A stretch of DNA of 64,000 nucleotides from Gymnopilus junonius (Eukaryota; Basidiomycota; Agaricomycetes; Agaricales; Galerinaceae): assembly GCA_015501075.1 (NCBI GenBank), contig JADNYJ010000015.1, forward strand, positions 248,001 through 312,000. Direction: 5' to 3'. A program made the translations under genes and the position numbers. This document shows, one piece after another, positions 1 through 15,200 of the stretch. Each line of letters begins with the position of its first letter. Position 1 is the first letter of the stretch. The notes below the pieces were generated by a model, which saw only the letters and a list, made by a program, of their open reading frames with translations, had not been told where the DNA came from and ran no database searches.

Positions 1-104
1 TTTGATAAAAATACTGTGTGCGTACGTAAAATCACAGTGCCGAATAGTAAGACAGTGGGCGCTTTGCTTAGGTAGCTCAGGAAGGGGTTTCAACATAGTT
101 GGGA

Positions 105-545
105 CTAGGAGGCAGCTTTCCTTTCTTCCCTTTTCTTTTCCTTTTTCTTTTTTTCTTTTTTTCTTTTTTTCTTTTTTCTTTTTTTCTTTTTTTCTTTTTT
201 TCTTTTTTCTTTTTTTCTTTTTTTCTTTTTTTCTTTTTTTCTTTTTTTCTTTTCTTTTTTCTTTTTTACATAAAGGGCCCACACACACCGGTATCCAGCC
301 GAAATTTCGAGGATGCGTACAAATTTCCTGCTTGTCGTATCTCCATCCTCCAACAAGGAGATGCTTTGGCTATTCTGTCGCAACTTGTAGGATATCTCGA
401 CTTCACGAAATAGTCGCTTCTGGCACAAAGTCCTCAGAACAAAACAACAATTGATGATCGATGCACGGTCCGTAGGAGATAAAACTTCGAAATCATCAAG
501 GACCAGTTCCAAGAGCTCACTGGGCAGAATGGGTGTAGATGCCAT
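105..545 (-). CDS. F-box-like protein, 5' fragment
   Basis: The first ATG is at 545, and the protein opens with an F-box-like segment (LPSELLELVLDDF, then a Cys-rich helix ending LCQKRLFREVEI) typical of the many basidiomycete F-box proteins that recruit substrates to SCF ubiquitin ligases. Upstream on the same strand, a GTAAGT at 676 and a CTTCAG ending near 608 would make a 5' leader intron. Sense past about residue 75 is doubtful. The frame runs into the 117-267 pyrimidine tract and translates it as Lys/Glu/Arg until a stop at 105. Either the tract lies in an intron whose acceptor I cannot place, or the gene is cut off by the repeat. No leucine-rich repeats are visible. The family assignment rests on about 45 residues. 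Confidence 0.45.
   Translation of the reverse strand: MASTPILPSELLELVLDDFEVLSPTDRASIINCCFVLRTLCQKRLFREVEISYKLRQNSQSISLLEDGDTTSRKFVRILEISAGYRCVWALYVKKKKEKKKRKKEKKKKRKKEKRKKEKKKKRKKKKRKKEKKKKEKKREERKAAS
117..267. repeat. C(T)6-8 pyrimidine minisatellite
   Basis: Near-perfect tandem units of one C followed by six to eight T, about 150 bp long. On the minus strand it is a polypurine run inside the F-box reading frame. Unit length varies by one base, as expected from slippage or homopolymer miscalls. Confidence 0.95.
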
Positions 546-2501
546 CTTTGGTTTGGTATTGTTAGTGTGCCAAAGGAAACGCGGTTCCAAAGGACCAGAT
601 CGCTGAAGAGGGGAAGTAATTATATAAGTATCAGTTTAAGTAAGTAGCATTGACACGGGGTAACAAAACTTACGGCCAAGTCTGTCAGCTAAGCCGTCGG
701 ACTGCTTGCTTCAGATAGCAGGCATGTATGCAAACTGTCAGGAAGACTGCACAAGGGCAAGCGTATACATGTTTACAGGCTAGAAAATACCCGGATAAGT
801 CCCTGCTGTCTGATCCTGGTTAAAATTTCCCCTGCTAAGAGCTTGTTTTGTAGGGACCGTAGGGTGACGCAAGCAGTCAAGAGCCCATATTTGATTCGTA
901 ATTTGCCAGTGCCACACGGCGGTGACTGATATATCCATAAAAATGGTGGTTGCCCATGAAAACCGAGCTGCTTTGGATACCAAGGTCCAAAATCAAGCTC
1001 GGTCCTTGTCATGCATTAGCTTAAAAATCATGTATGACCCTGAGTATATCAACACCACTTCCCGAGTGACCTTGCATCTTCCTACACCAAGGCCACGGCG
1101 GCATCATTTCTCTAAAAAAGAGCTTTCTCTACCTGCAAGCCTATGCCGAATGGCACGTTCCAAGTAAGCTGACGAATCAGGTATATTTTGGGACCTTTCT
1201 CCGCAGTGAGTAAGTGAAACGAATGACATGATAAACCAGTCAAAGACCACAGAACGCCTTCACACACGTATCCTGCTGTATCTCCGAGTCATTATTGCAA
1301 TGTGATCTAAATCCTAATTATGGCGAACAGCCCAGTGCGATTGGCTTGATAACATCTCTACTATATCTCTAACTAGTAACGATTCCGAAAATCGGGAATG
1401 TACTCACCATCTAGATAAGTGAATACTTACCAGTTAATTCATACCCGTATCGCGGTCGCCGGATGTCCTACAGCGCATTGAAGTGACATGATGATTCGGT
1501 TATCGTCAACGGATCGATGATGGGTCGACGCGTGATGGGGAATCCGGAATAATTTGCCCCGCATGAGGGTTCTACAAGTCCTGCTCTACTCAGTCCCCGA
1601 GGATAACCTCTCTGCCCGAGTAAAAGATGGCGGAACAGCGGCAGACCTGGACAAAGAAAGGCCATTTGGCCAAGCCATACGGTGTTAATTACGGCGTTTC
1701 CCTGAGCCTGTCAGGCGACTAGACGATCGACCAAGAGGCCCTAAGTACATGTCGACGGTGCGAGCCGTACGGGTGCACGAGCGCGGCGCAACTTCGTCTT
1801 TTTGCTTGAAATTTCGAGGAATCTAGTATTCTGGTAGCAATACACAATATAAAAAGATGTAATCAGATAGAGTCTGCGGTCTTCCTGTGTAGACAGAAGA
1901 AAACAGAGAACACGAATTATTAGAAGTAAGAGAAAAAAGAAGAAAAAAAAGAAATTTGACAAGAATGAATGGATCAGTCGTACGACTGCTTGCTCGAAGG
2001 TGGAAAGAAAACAGGATGACGAAAAAGGAACGATGCTTGCTGTTCAAGTCGGAACTAAAATGAGGGATATGCAAATTGTTGGGAACGGAACCGTTGAGTT
2101 GGGTGTCGTAGATAGCAGTGTTGCGGATATACTGTAAGAAAAGGCAAAGTATGATACCGTAAATTCGAATGGACGACAGGAGCACATTGAGATCTGCCAT
2201 GTTACTAGGGGATCTCAACTGACCTGCTCGTGACGTTGAAGAGGGATCGTGATATTGGGCAGTTGGAAGTACACGTTTGAACAGCATTGAAAGCGATAGG
2301 ATAACCAGGAACTTCCTTGATCTTGTACTAAAAAAGACACGGGAGATATGGTTGCGTGGTGGTACAATTGAGCTTCGTAGAAAAGATGTGCTGCAGAAGA
2401 TGAAAAGCCAAATAAGGAGACAACCGGGTCTAGCGATAAGAGGGAGGGAGGGACAATGACAATGACGATGACAATGTGAAGAGATGGCAAATATCAGAGG
2501 A
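546..2501. other. Intergenic, no supported gene
   Basis: Two kilobases without an ORF I can recognise. Short frames of 60-90 codons on the minus strand (for example 1468-1665) lack motifs and convincing splice partners. A purine-rich patch (about 1925-1950) sits in what is probably the 3' flank of the LAMMER kinase gene. Confidence 0.6.
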
Positions 2502-4614
2502 TTATATCTCGGGAGGGATGTTTAGTGAGAAGTAAGGGTGCTGCAGGGCATCCTTGACCGTTATCCGTTGGTTGGGATCGAAAGCAAGCAGTTTCTTGAC
2601 GAGATCATGGAATTGTTTATTAATATTGTCCGTGTCGGGAGGTATCACGTCCTAGACGTCAAGGATAAGCCTCAAGCCATTTGCGTAAGCCGTGGGTACT
2701 TACACGTAGGGAGCGCGTAGATCGAACTTCTTTCTTACTTTGACGTGTAGCCTTGGGTTTAGGCCAGTCAAGTTTACAACCCTCCTTAAAGTATTCGGGT
2801 TTTGATCTTGCACCTGCTCGTGCAAATCGTTCAGGCATCTTGCCCATAACCATCTCCATCATTGCGAGATGTTCTAAGTTATCGTGAGTTTGGTAGAGGG
2901 CGAGTCCCAGTGAAAAATTCGACTAGAATACACCCTAGCGAATATGCATCGCAGGGGAACGACCAGCCCAAACCTAAGCCATCAAAGCTGATGAGAACAA
3001 AGTCATTTCAAATGCCAAACTTGACACTGACCTAAAATGATTTCTGGAGCTCGGTAATGCCGTGTGGAGACCACTGAAGAATGGTATTCCTGTTCGAAGG
3101 TAGCCGAACCAAAGTCTATCAGACGGACGTCTGTGTGCTCTAATATCCGTTTTGGTTTCGGTGGGGCGTTACGCTACATTCTGAATCAGAATGTGGATCA
3201 TGAACCAAGGTCATAGACAATACCTTTCCAGGGACAGAGACGTGGACGACTCGGTAGTCGTTGTGCACTAGGAGTATATTTTCGGGCTTAAGGTCGGTAT
3301 GAATCAGCTTTAGTTCGTGCAAAACTGTAGCGTGGCTGTCATCAGTTGACGTTTTATTTAGAGCATGGGAAATACCCACAAGCAACACTGCCCAGCAGCT
3401 GCCGGGCGAACTTCTGGATGTGATGGCGAGGGAAGGGGGCGAAATCGTTCTCTTTGATGAAGTCGTAGACGCACATGCCCAGGAGCTCGGACACGAGACA
3501 AATATGGTTTCGATGGTCGAACCAACTCAACAGGTGGATACAGTTGCTGCAGGGGTAAAATGAGCTTCGATGACTTCTTAAAAAAAGACGACCTTACTTT
3601 CGATTAGTTGGATCACGTTCTCTAAGCTTCTGAAGCACCCGGACTTCAATCTTGCTGGCATCACGATACTTGGGAATAGCCCGTATAATCTTGATGGCTA
3701 CCCTAGTGTTATTTTCGGTGTCGACGGCCTCGATAACCTTACCAAACGTTCCTTGGCCGAGTAAACGGACTGTTCGATCTAATAGCATAACGGTCAGAAT
3801 GGTAAGGGGGGACGAGAATGAAGCTAGGTTTACAGCGCCGATTGATCATGTCATCTGGAACAATGATATAGTGACCCTCTTTGTCGTCACAGGAAGCAGG
3901 GCCTTTCGATGTCTAGTAAAAACAAGGCATGTTAAGGGATGAAGACAAAATGTAAGGAGAATACTAACGTCATCCGTAGCAGCGGCGCTTCGGCTCTCCC
4001 ATGAGTTTGCTGGGATAAGTGCAGACTGCTGGCTGTTTGCAGCAGCCTTCTTTACTGCCGGCGCACGGACCTCTTCATTATGGTCCCGTTTTCTCTTCTT
4101 GGGAGCTGGAGCTGTCATGACAGATGAAGAGCTCGCAGACTGAGCCTGAGCTTCTGCGGCTGCACGGGCTCTGGTTCGCACTTGTGGCCCAAATATCGGC
4201 GGTTGATAAGAGGCAGAGTATGCACCATTATGGGTGGTTGATGGGGAGATAGTAGGTGGGGGTGGTGTGTCTTCGATTACGATGACCTCTCTGAGGTGAC
4301 CATTGCTGTCGACTTCCTGGACCTCACTGTAGCTAACAGTGTACTGGTGGGCACGTTTGCGCTTTCTGGTGGCCACTGGTGGAGTGGGGATACCGCTTGG
4401 CCAGCTTGGCTGTTGATATTGAGAGACTGACGAGGGTAGTGGGAGAGGATTTGAGGCGGCAGCGGATGGACCGCCGCCATTGTCTGTGTTGCTGTATAAG
4501 ACGTGGTGGATGAGGATTAAGGAGTAAACGGAGGGCACTGTGTGCTTGCAAAGCCAAATGGATCCTTAACAGGTCAGCACAACGGGGGACGGGAACACCC
4601 AATTGTTGGTCCAT
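2502..4614 (-). CDS. LAMMER (CLK-type) dual-specificity protein kinase
   Basis: Nuclear kinase of the Kns1/Lkh1/CLK family, which phosphorylates SR splicing factors and growth regulators. The first ~200 residues are disordered with basic RKRKR and PKKRKR patches, probable nuclear signals. The kinase domain follows across at least six introns: [15 protein letters not shown], glycine loop [16 protein letters not shown] lysine, catalytic [24 protein letters not shown], and the diagnostic [17 protein letters not shown] motif. The C-terminus [16 protein letters not shown] ends at the stop at 2502. The start is tentative: ATG 4614 joins by one short intron to the long N-terminal exon. Between EFFTG and ALYQTHDN the frame breaks by +1 near 2902 with no room for an intron. 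All other conserved blocks are intact, so I read this as an assembly indel rather than decay. Confidence 0.9.
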
Positions 4615-5329
4615 ATTTGGCGCTCGACATTGCCACACCTGCCTAATGTCTCCAATTTCTCCCTTTCCTTTGTCTATTTTATTGTTCTTTCGTATTTCAT
4701 AGTCCTACCCTTGTCTTTACCCTTACAGAACCCACAATAAATCCAGAGCGCCCACCCAATTTTCTCGATTTTTGGGACTCAAATCCGTCGCACGTTCGCA
4801 CGATGATGACTTGGAATTTCGTGCTGCCAGTGCCACTCCCTGGAAATAGCCGATACAGGACGGCATCCTCTGCATTGTCCACCTGTTTGCGCCGGCCTGA
4901 AACCCCCCTCATTAGACCGTCTGCCAGAGACTGATTCCCCCGAAATAATCGCCGTGAAAGGAGCTGATAGCTAGACTAAGGAATTACACTTGTATTAATG
5001 CCCAAATGGTCCGGCGTACCTTTTATCAATCAGATATCAGAATACACGGCCTTGCAAGACTAATTGTGTGTGATCACTTCCAGACTTTTCCCAATATGAT
5101 AATCCCAGGTGTCCGAGCGGCTGAGCTTGTTACCTGAGCGATTTCACGTTAGTCGCAATCAAAAGGCGCAAATGTAATCCAATTGGTCAGACCGCGCCGA
5201 ACCAGCCAAGCGGGGCAATAAACAACCTCAAACAACCTTGTTCACCGTCTCTGTCGACGGGCTCTTTACCCTTTTCTCCCTACACTGACTTTCACTAAGA
5301 GTCTCTGTTTGATTTATTCTATATGCGTA
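4615..5329. promoter_or_regulatory. Divergent intergenic region, LAMMER kinase / MYST acetyltransferase
   Basis: About 715 bp separates the two divergent start codons and must hold both promoters. Pyrimidine-rich stretches precede each start. I identify no specific site with confidence. A tRNA-like A-box at about 5110 was considered and rejected. Confidence 0.5.
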
Positions 5330-9446
<4,117 letters not shown>

Positions 9447-9626
9447 ATTAGCAGAGAGTGTTTGGCAAGATGGTTGAGTGCAAATAAACAAATATATTGT
9501 GAGCCAAACCACTTCAATCCGCTGCGGCTCGATTTTGGATGGAGACTTCGGTACAAAAGTGAGTTGTGTCTGAGTGTGTTGTTGTTGGATTAACTTTACG
9601 GAAATGCGGATTGCAGCGAGTCGACA

Positions 9627-11410
9627 ATGCAGTACGGGCATATGCCTCTGCAGGAGCGCAGAGACCCGAATCTCGACGGCAGCGGCTCGGTGTGTCCTGC
9701 CAATCTGAGCCGCCTCTTGTGCTGACCCCCTTAAGGCTTCCTTCCACCAGAACGGTTTGGGACAGGCTCTGGGCGCCCATCTCGGCCCTGCCCCCGCCTA
9801 CCCCCGCCCGCCCCCCGACTACCGCAATCCCTCCACCTCCCCGCCCACTCTCCAGGCCGTCCCCTCCCATCCCCCCGCCGCCGCCCCCTCCCACTCCCCC
9901 CTCACCTTCGCCCCCGTCCAGAGCGCCGCCACCTCCCCCGCCATAAAGCGCAAGCAGGTCGATGGCCCCATCAATCCCCACACCCTCAAGCGCAGACGCG
10001 ACGCCGCCGCCCAAGATGACGCCGATTCCTACGACATGGACGGCGGTGCTCAGGGCGCAAAGCACTGGACCGATGAGGAAAAGTCCAAACTATTCAGCTG
10101 GCTCATGGGCCCCGGCCAGGAAGAACACTGGAATGCCCTCCGTGCTACCAAAAATTCCTGTCTGCGAGATGTGAGTCGTCCGGTTCTTTATCGCGATTGC
10201 AACTCAATTTCCCGATAGTGCGCTCAAGAGGTCTTTGGAGGCAAAAAGACCTATCAGGCTCTCAAAGGATGCTATGAACGCAATTTTAATCTCTTCAAGC
10301 AAATATATGCGTTCGAAACTGCCCACGGACAGCCAGCCAGTAATAGTAATATCGCTCAGCTGGGTGAGGCCGACCGATTAAGAGAATACGAAAGGCGCCT
10401 GCAGATTGCGCGGAAAGCAGGAAGTGATGTCGGGAATATCACCGCTCGCACCATCGACCATTGGCACCGCGTTGGATGGTACGACCTTTTTTACCGTCGG
10501 TGCGTACACCCAAGGCAACACCATTGTTATTGTGATTAATTGTTCTCCCAGATGGCATGGAGACCCCGCAACCACACGGCCCGTTCAAAATAGGAACCCT
10601 GGTGTAGGCAACACCAACCTTGGCGGTGGCGACGAACCAGAAGAAGAGGAGCCTACCATCGATTTCAACGATCCCTCATCCCACATGAACGGACTCAACG
10701 GGCTTACACACGACCGTCAGCAGCAGCAGCAACAACATCAACAGCACCATGTTTTTATTAATCCGCAAGATCTCCGGGAGAACCCACCACCTTCCCTCAG
10801 CCAGCCATCAAGTGCAGGCCTTCGACCACCAAGTCATGGACACCCACCACCGCAACCTCCGCCATCACTTCAGCAGCAGCAACATCAACATCAGCAGCAA
10901 CAACAACAGCAACAGCAACAACAACAACAACAACAGCAACAACAGCAACAACAGCAACATCATCCGCCTCCTCCGCACCCACAGGTACATCCCCAAGCGC
11001 ACCCACATCCGCTCGTACCACCACCACAGCCGCCCCCACAGAGTTCCATACCACCCGATACCGCCCTGATGAACATCGCGATAACCCAGGACTTCATATC
11101 CGGCTGTTTACACTACCTGAATTTGCAGGCTAAAGTTGCGCAGGAGAAGCTTGATTATATCCGCAGAAGGGAGGCGCGAGAGTTGAGCGAGCACAACGCC
11201 AAAAAGGAGCAAGAAAAGTCGGCGAACAGTAAGAATAAGACAGAGAAGGCCTTTGTTAGTCCCTTTCTTCTCTGATGCGATGCACAGGTTACTGATGCTC
11301 TGGCTCCCTCTTTTGCTTTTGTTTAGGAACTGATCAATAACCCCAATGCAGACGCGAACTTGAAGCAAGCGGCAACAGAATATCTCAGGAAAATGTTCCT
11401 GCAGGATTAG
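9627..11410 (+). CDS. Conserved Agaricomycete protein with SANT-like domain and polyQ tract
   Basis: ATG 9627 opens a short exon (MQYGHMPLQERRDPN). The next exon starts at either of two in-frame acceptors (ASFHQNGLGQ or NGLGQ). After a Pro-rich segment and a basic patch (IKRKQVDGP, LKRRR) comes a conserved domain beginning HWTDEEKSKLFSWLMGPG and running through KKTYQALKGCYERNF to HWHRVGWYDLFYRR. It resembles a Myb/SANT helix bundle, so DNA or chromatin binding is an inference. An acidic stretch, a Gln run of over 25 (CAG/CAA mix, about 10871-10963) and His/Pro-rich sequence follow. A C-terminal helical segment (TQDFISGCLHYLNLQAKV) ends YLRKMFLQD at 11410. I recall similar proteins across mushrooms without an assigned function. 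Confidence 0.8.
10871..10963 (+). repeat. CAG/CAA glutamine-coding repeat
   Basis: Interrupted CAR trinucleotide array inside the preceding gene, coding a glutamine tract. The mix of CAG and CAA codons argues for selection on the peptide, or for old age, rather than recent expansion. Confidence 0.9.
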
Positions 11411-12201
11411 GTAGTATTTTACACAGAACACTGTGAATCGATTTGTCCCTTCAAATCTCCACTTGTTCCTTTTTGGCACACATTTGTTTTCTTTTTGTTC
11501 TCCATCCGTCTCGTATCATGGCACGACCTTTCACGACCCAACCATGTAGCTACATCTCTCTCTCTCTCTCTCTCCTTTTAGGCTTTGCCCTCCACATGCT
11601 GTAACACCCTCACTCTCGCTTCATTTTCCTCCCTCTGACAATATTATGACACTCTTGTCTTGATCATCCCCACCCCATCCTCGCCGACATCATAGCGTCC
11701 TATTATATCAATACGATCTTTTGTACATGCATTTATTGCAATTGGTAATCTGGCTCTTCTATAAGTACATAGAAGACTAGGAGTGAACTCCCCGCCATGT
11801 AGCTTAACCCTTGGCCCGTCTTCAGCTGTACTTGACTTATACCACCATTTTGTAACAGGTAACCGCCTCAAAAATCTGTAGATCATTGACTGGTGTTCTT
11901 GTAACATGTTGCCAATCTTGAAGCTCATACTAGTCAAATCAGTCCGGGAGGTCGTGTTTAGAGTGATGGCCAAAGCTTGGAACAATCTCCAGGCTCGACT
12001 TGTAAGTCCAGGAAACATCATCAACACACGGCGAGGCAGATTTGCAGAAGGACCAACTCTCGTCCCCGTTTTAAAATTCTCTTCCATTACATGTATCGTC
12101 ACACTTGTCTATATATCCCCCATCCGTCAAACCAAAAAGTCTAAGTAAAGTTCGTGGACATTATAATCGTACAGAAAGCCCATCAATTCACGTTCAGTTA
12201 T
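11411..12201. other. Convergent 3' flanks with (TC)n microsatellite
   Basis: No gene seen. The (TC)10 run at 11555-11574 is the only repeat noticed. The frames at 11644-12102 (-) and 11906-12148 (+) overlap each other and show no motif. Confidence 0.6.
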
Positions 12202-15200
12202 TCATTCTTCCGTTAAAGCCTTGGCAGCAAGTTTAATGTCGTCCAACGTTATGGAGGACCGTTCACACATTCCACGGAATATGCCATCTTGTTTTTCGTA
12301 TAATCTAGCAGGCGTGTCAAATTCCTAAGAGGGGTGCACAAACCAAAAAGCCGTCAATCGAAATTTCCCTCGCTATATGACAAAAATAGCACTCACGGCA
12401 ATCTGTCCAGCATCCAAAACGCAAATGCGGTTGTAGGAGATAATGGTCCGCAGTCGATCTAGATAAAAGTGGTCAGATACACAAGCCAACTTGGGAAATT
12501 CAGTTTGAGCTCTGTACTCACGAGCTATACAAAGAATGGTACGATCATGAAATTCTTGCGCAATGGTATCTTGAATTTTGCGATCGGTTTCATAATCAAC
12601 GGACGCTAGAGCGCGAAGGACATTTGTGAGTGATATTTTCAGACCTAATTAGAATATCGTGATACCTGTAGCTTCGTCGAGAATAATGACCTTGGCGTCC
12701 TTGACAAGGGCACGAGCCAGGGAAACTAGAGACCGCTTTAAAGGAACCAAAATCAGCGTCGCCGACTTACAATAAAGGAATTGACTTACCTGGCCAACGG
12801 ACAGGTTGCCACCTTCGTCTTCTATCACCGTGTCCAGGGTGAACCGGTTCACTGGCGTTTGAGCTCCGCTGGGAGGTTCATCTTCGGGAGTGATGATTGA
12901 GTTGTTTTTAGAGGTTTCGACGAGGTAGGCTCGTTTCAGTGCGTCCCACAGCATGGCGTCATCATGCAAACTGAAAGGGTCAAGGTTTGACCTCAGTGTA
13001 CCCGAAACTAAAAATATTGTCGTCAAAAAAGAAAAAGAAAAGTTAGGGGTAAGTAACCGCCTTACAAAGTAACTGAAATCAGAGAACAATATCAGTGGCT
13101 GCCAAGAAGGAAGTCTTAGAGGATAACTCACTGGATCCTGAGGAATAATTGCAAGACTTTTGCGCAAATCCGTCAGCCCGATAGTGGACACGTCAATGTC
13201 GTCCAATGTAATAGAACCCGAAGAGATCTCCACAATGCGATACAGAGCTATCACAACCAATCAACGCAAACTTAGGCATTTGAAAATAATATGGCACACC
13301 TGTCATTATGGAGCTTTTCCCGGCCCCGGTCCTTCCGACGATTCCAATCTTCTCTCCTGCTTGAATCGACATCGAGATGCCTTTTAGGACAGGAGGCAAC
13401 TCGGGTCGGTAGTTGAGCACCACGTTCCTTAATTCGAGACGACCATCCGCGGGCCAGGAGGGAGGTGGCTTCTTGTCTGGTATCTCATGTGGAGCTTCTT
13501 GTTCAACGTCCTTCGCATAATACACGATACGCTCAACAGAGTTCATGTCGTTCTCGACTTCCGCACTCTGTCGAACCATCCAGCCGAATCTAATTCAAAG
13601 TGAGCAAAGTAGATTAAAGAATATAATTGAAAGAACATACGCTTGCTGGACGCTAAGAATGTAAGACAGCACCAAACCAGTTTGCGACGGAGAGATAGTG
13701 AACCGCGTGCCTACTGTCAAGATGGCGACAATGAAGGTCAACAATGCTCCCAAGAAATCGAGTCGGATACCCAGCCACCGCTATTAAGTTTTTCAGTCAA
13801 TCAAAAGTAAATAAAATAGGAACATAAAGTTTACCTGATTGGTTACAGTTAGCCAATAGGCTCTGTTTTCAATGTCTACTCTTTTTTCGTTGTCCTCCAG
13901 GAACCTCTGTGACTCTCCATATGCTCGGATAGTGGCCAGTCCAGATAAACTTTCCGAAAAGTGGGAATACAACGACGATCGTAGCACAGCATCTAGACGA
14001 AAATGATTAGGACTATATTTTGACTATATCTCCCAAAGCAGATCTTACCAAGTCGCTGAAGGAAGACATAGTCAGCTATTGAAAATTTAGCATGCATAGA
14101 ATAATACGAACCTTGAGTTCTCGTGCACTAGCACGGTAGAAGGCAGCTGCATATATATATCCAAGAAGAATAACGAACACTCCGATCAAGAACCAAGGGA
14201 GGACGATGGAAATCAGGATGATAGCACCAAGGATAGATGAGAACGTTCCCATAAACATGCGTAACGCATCTGTATACGCCGTTCAGTCTTCAATAGTGAT
14301 ATTCAAAAGTGTCAACGACGAACCTCCTAGTAAGTTATCAATAGTGTCGATATCTTTTGAGAAGCGATTCATGATACGACCGAGAGGCTACAGGCATGAT
14401 TGTCAGCGAAGGACTTGGTCAGCTAGCGACAATCAACATACAGTGGTCTCAAAGAACGCCATAGGGGCATGCATGACGCGTTTGATGGCAGCCTGAATAG
14501 ATTTTGGGTCAGATATCCTTAAAGCGAGGAGTAACAAATATACCCTGTGCAGTGACTGCGATGCGAAGTACGTCAACAAAGCAAACGTAGCACCCATCAC
14601 GAATGAGAATAGGGCTTGCGAAACGCCGAGACCAGCGTAGATGCCCATCTGTCGAGAGAGATTCAGGTCATAAGAAACTGGTAAGATGAAAATGGACACC
14701 AACATAGAATCCTTGTGGTTTATGGAACGATCTAGAGAGAAAGGCGTCAATAAGATGCGTAAAGCCTTACTATGATATGATACGTACTGATCTTGCCACC
14801 AGACCAGCCTGTAGAAAGATTGTCAGCAACTGGGTGAAAATGAAGCTTTTGAATGACATTACCAATAGGAGGAAAGTACAGTTGCGCCTTGCATGAGGAT
14901 CAATGAAAGAATCAACAGGGGCATGACAAACTCTCCACGTCCAGCCTTGATATAATCCTTATAAACATCCCAGGCAATAGCACCCGTATTTCGTTCTTCA
15001 GTCTGCATGAGCGCAGCACCCGCTACCGCTTTCTTCATTTTGTCCAACTTTTCCTTGTCTTTCTTTACCTGCACATCATCAACTTCAGTTGATCCCTCCT
15101 CCTCCTCTTCTTTCTTGTTTTCCTGAGCCGAACCAAATTCATTGATAAACGCGGAGAATTCGCCTCCACGAGTCATGAGCTCGTTGTACGGACCTTGCTC

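Noticed and set aside
105..267. Lys/Glu/Arg-rich tail on the F-box protein
   Set aside because: It is only a translation of the pyrimidine minisatellite, and variable repeat units would shift the frame.
1823..2287. Hydrophobic 154-codon minus-strand frame
   Set aside because: Starts on a non-ATG codon, overlaps another frame and the kinase 3' flank, and has no family motif.
5108..5130. tRNA A-box-like sequence (TGTCCGAGCGG)
   Set aside because: No matching B-box or acceptor stem at the right distance, and no cloverleaf can be drawn.
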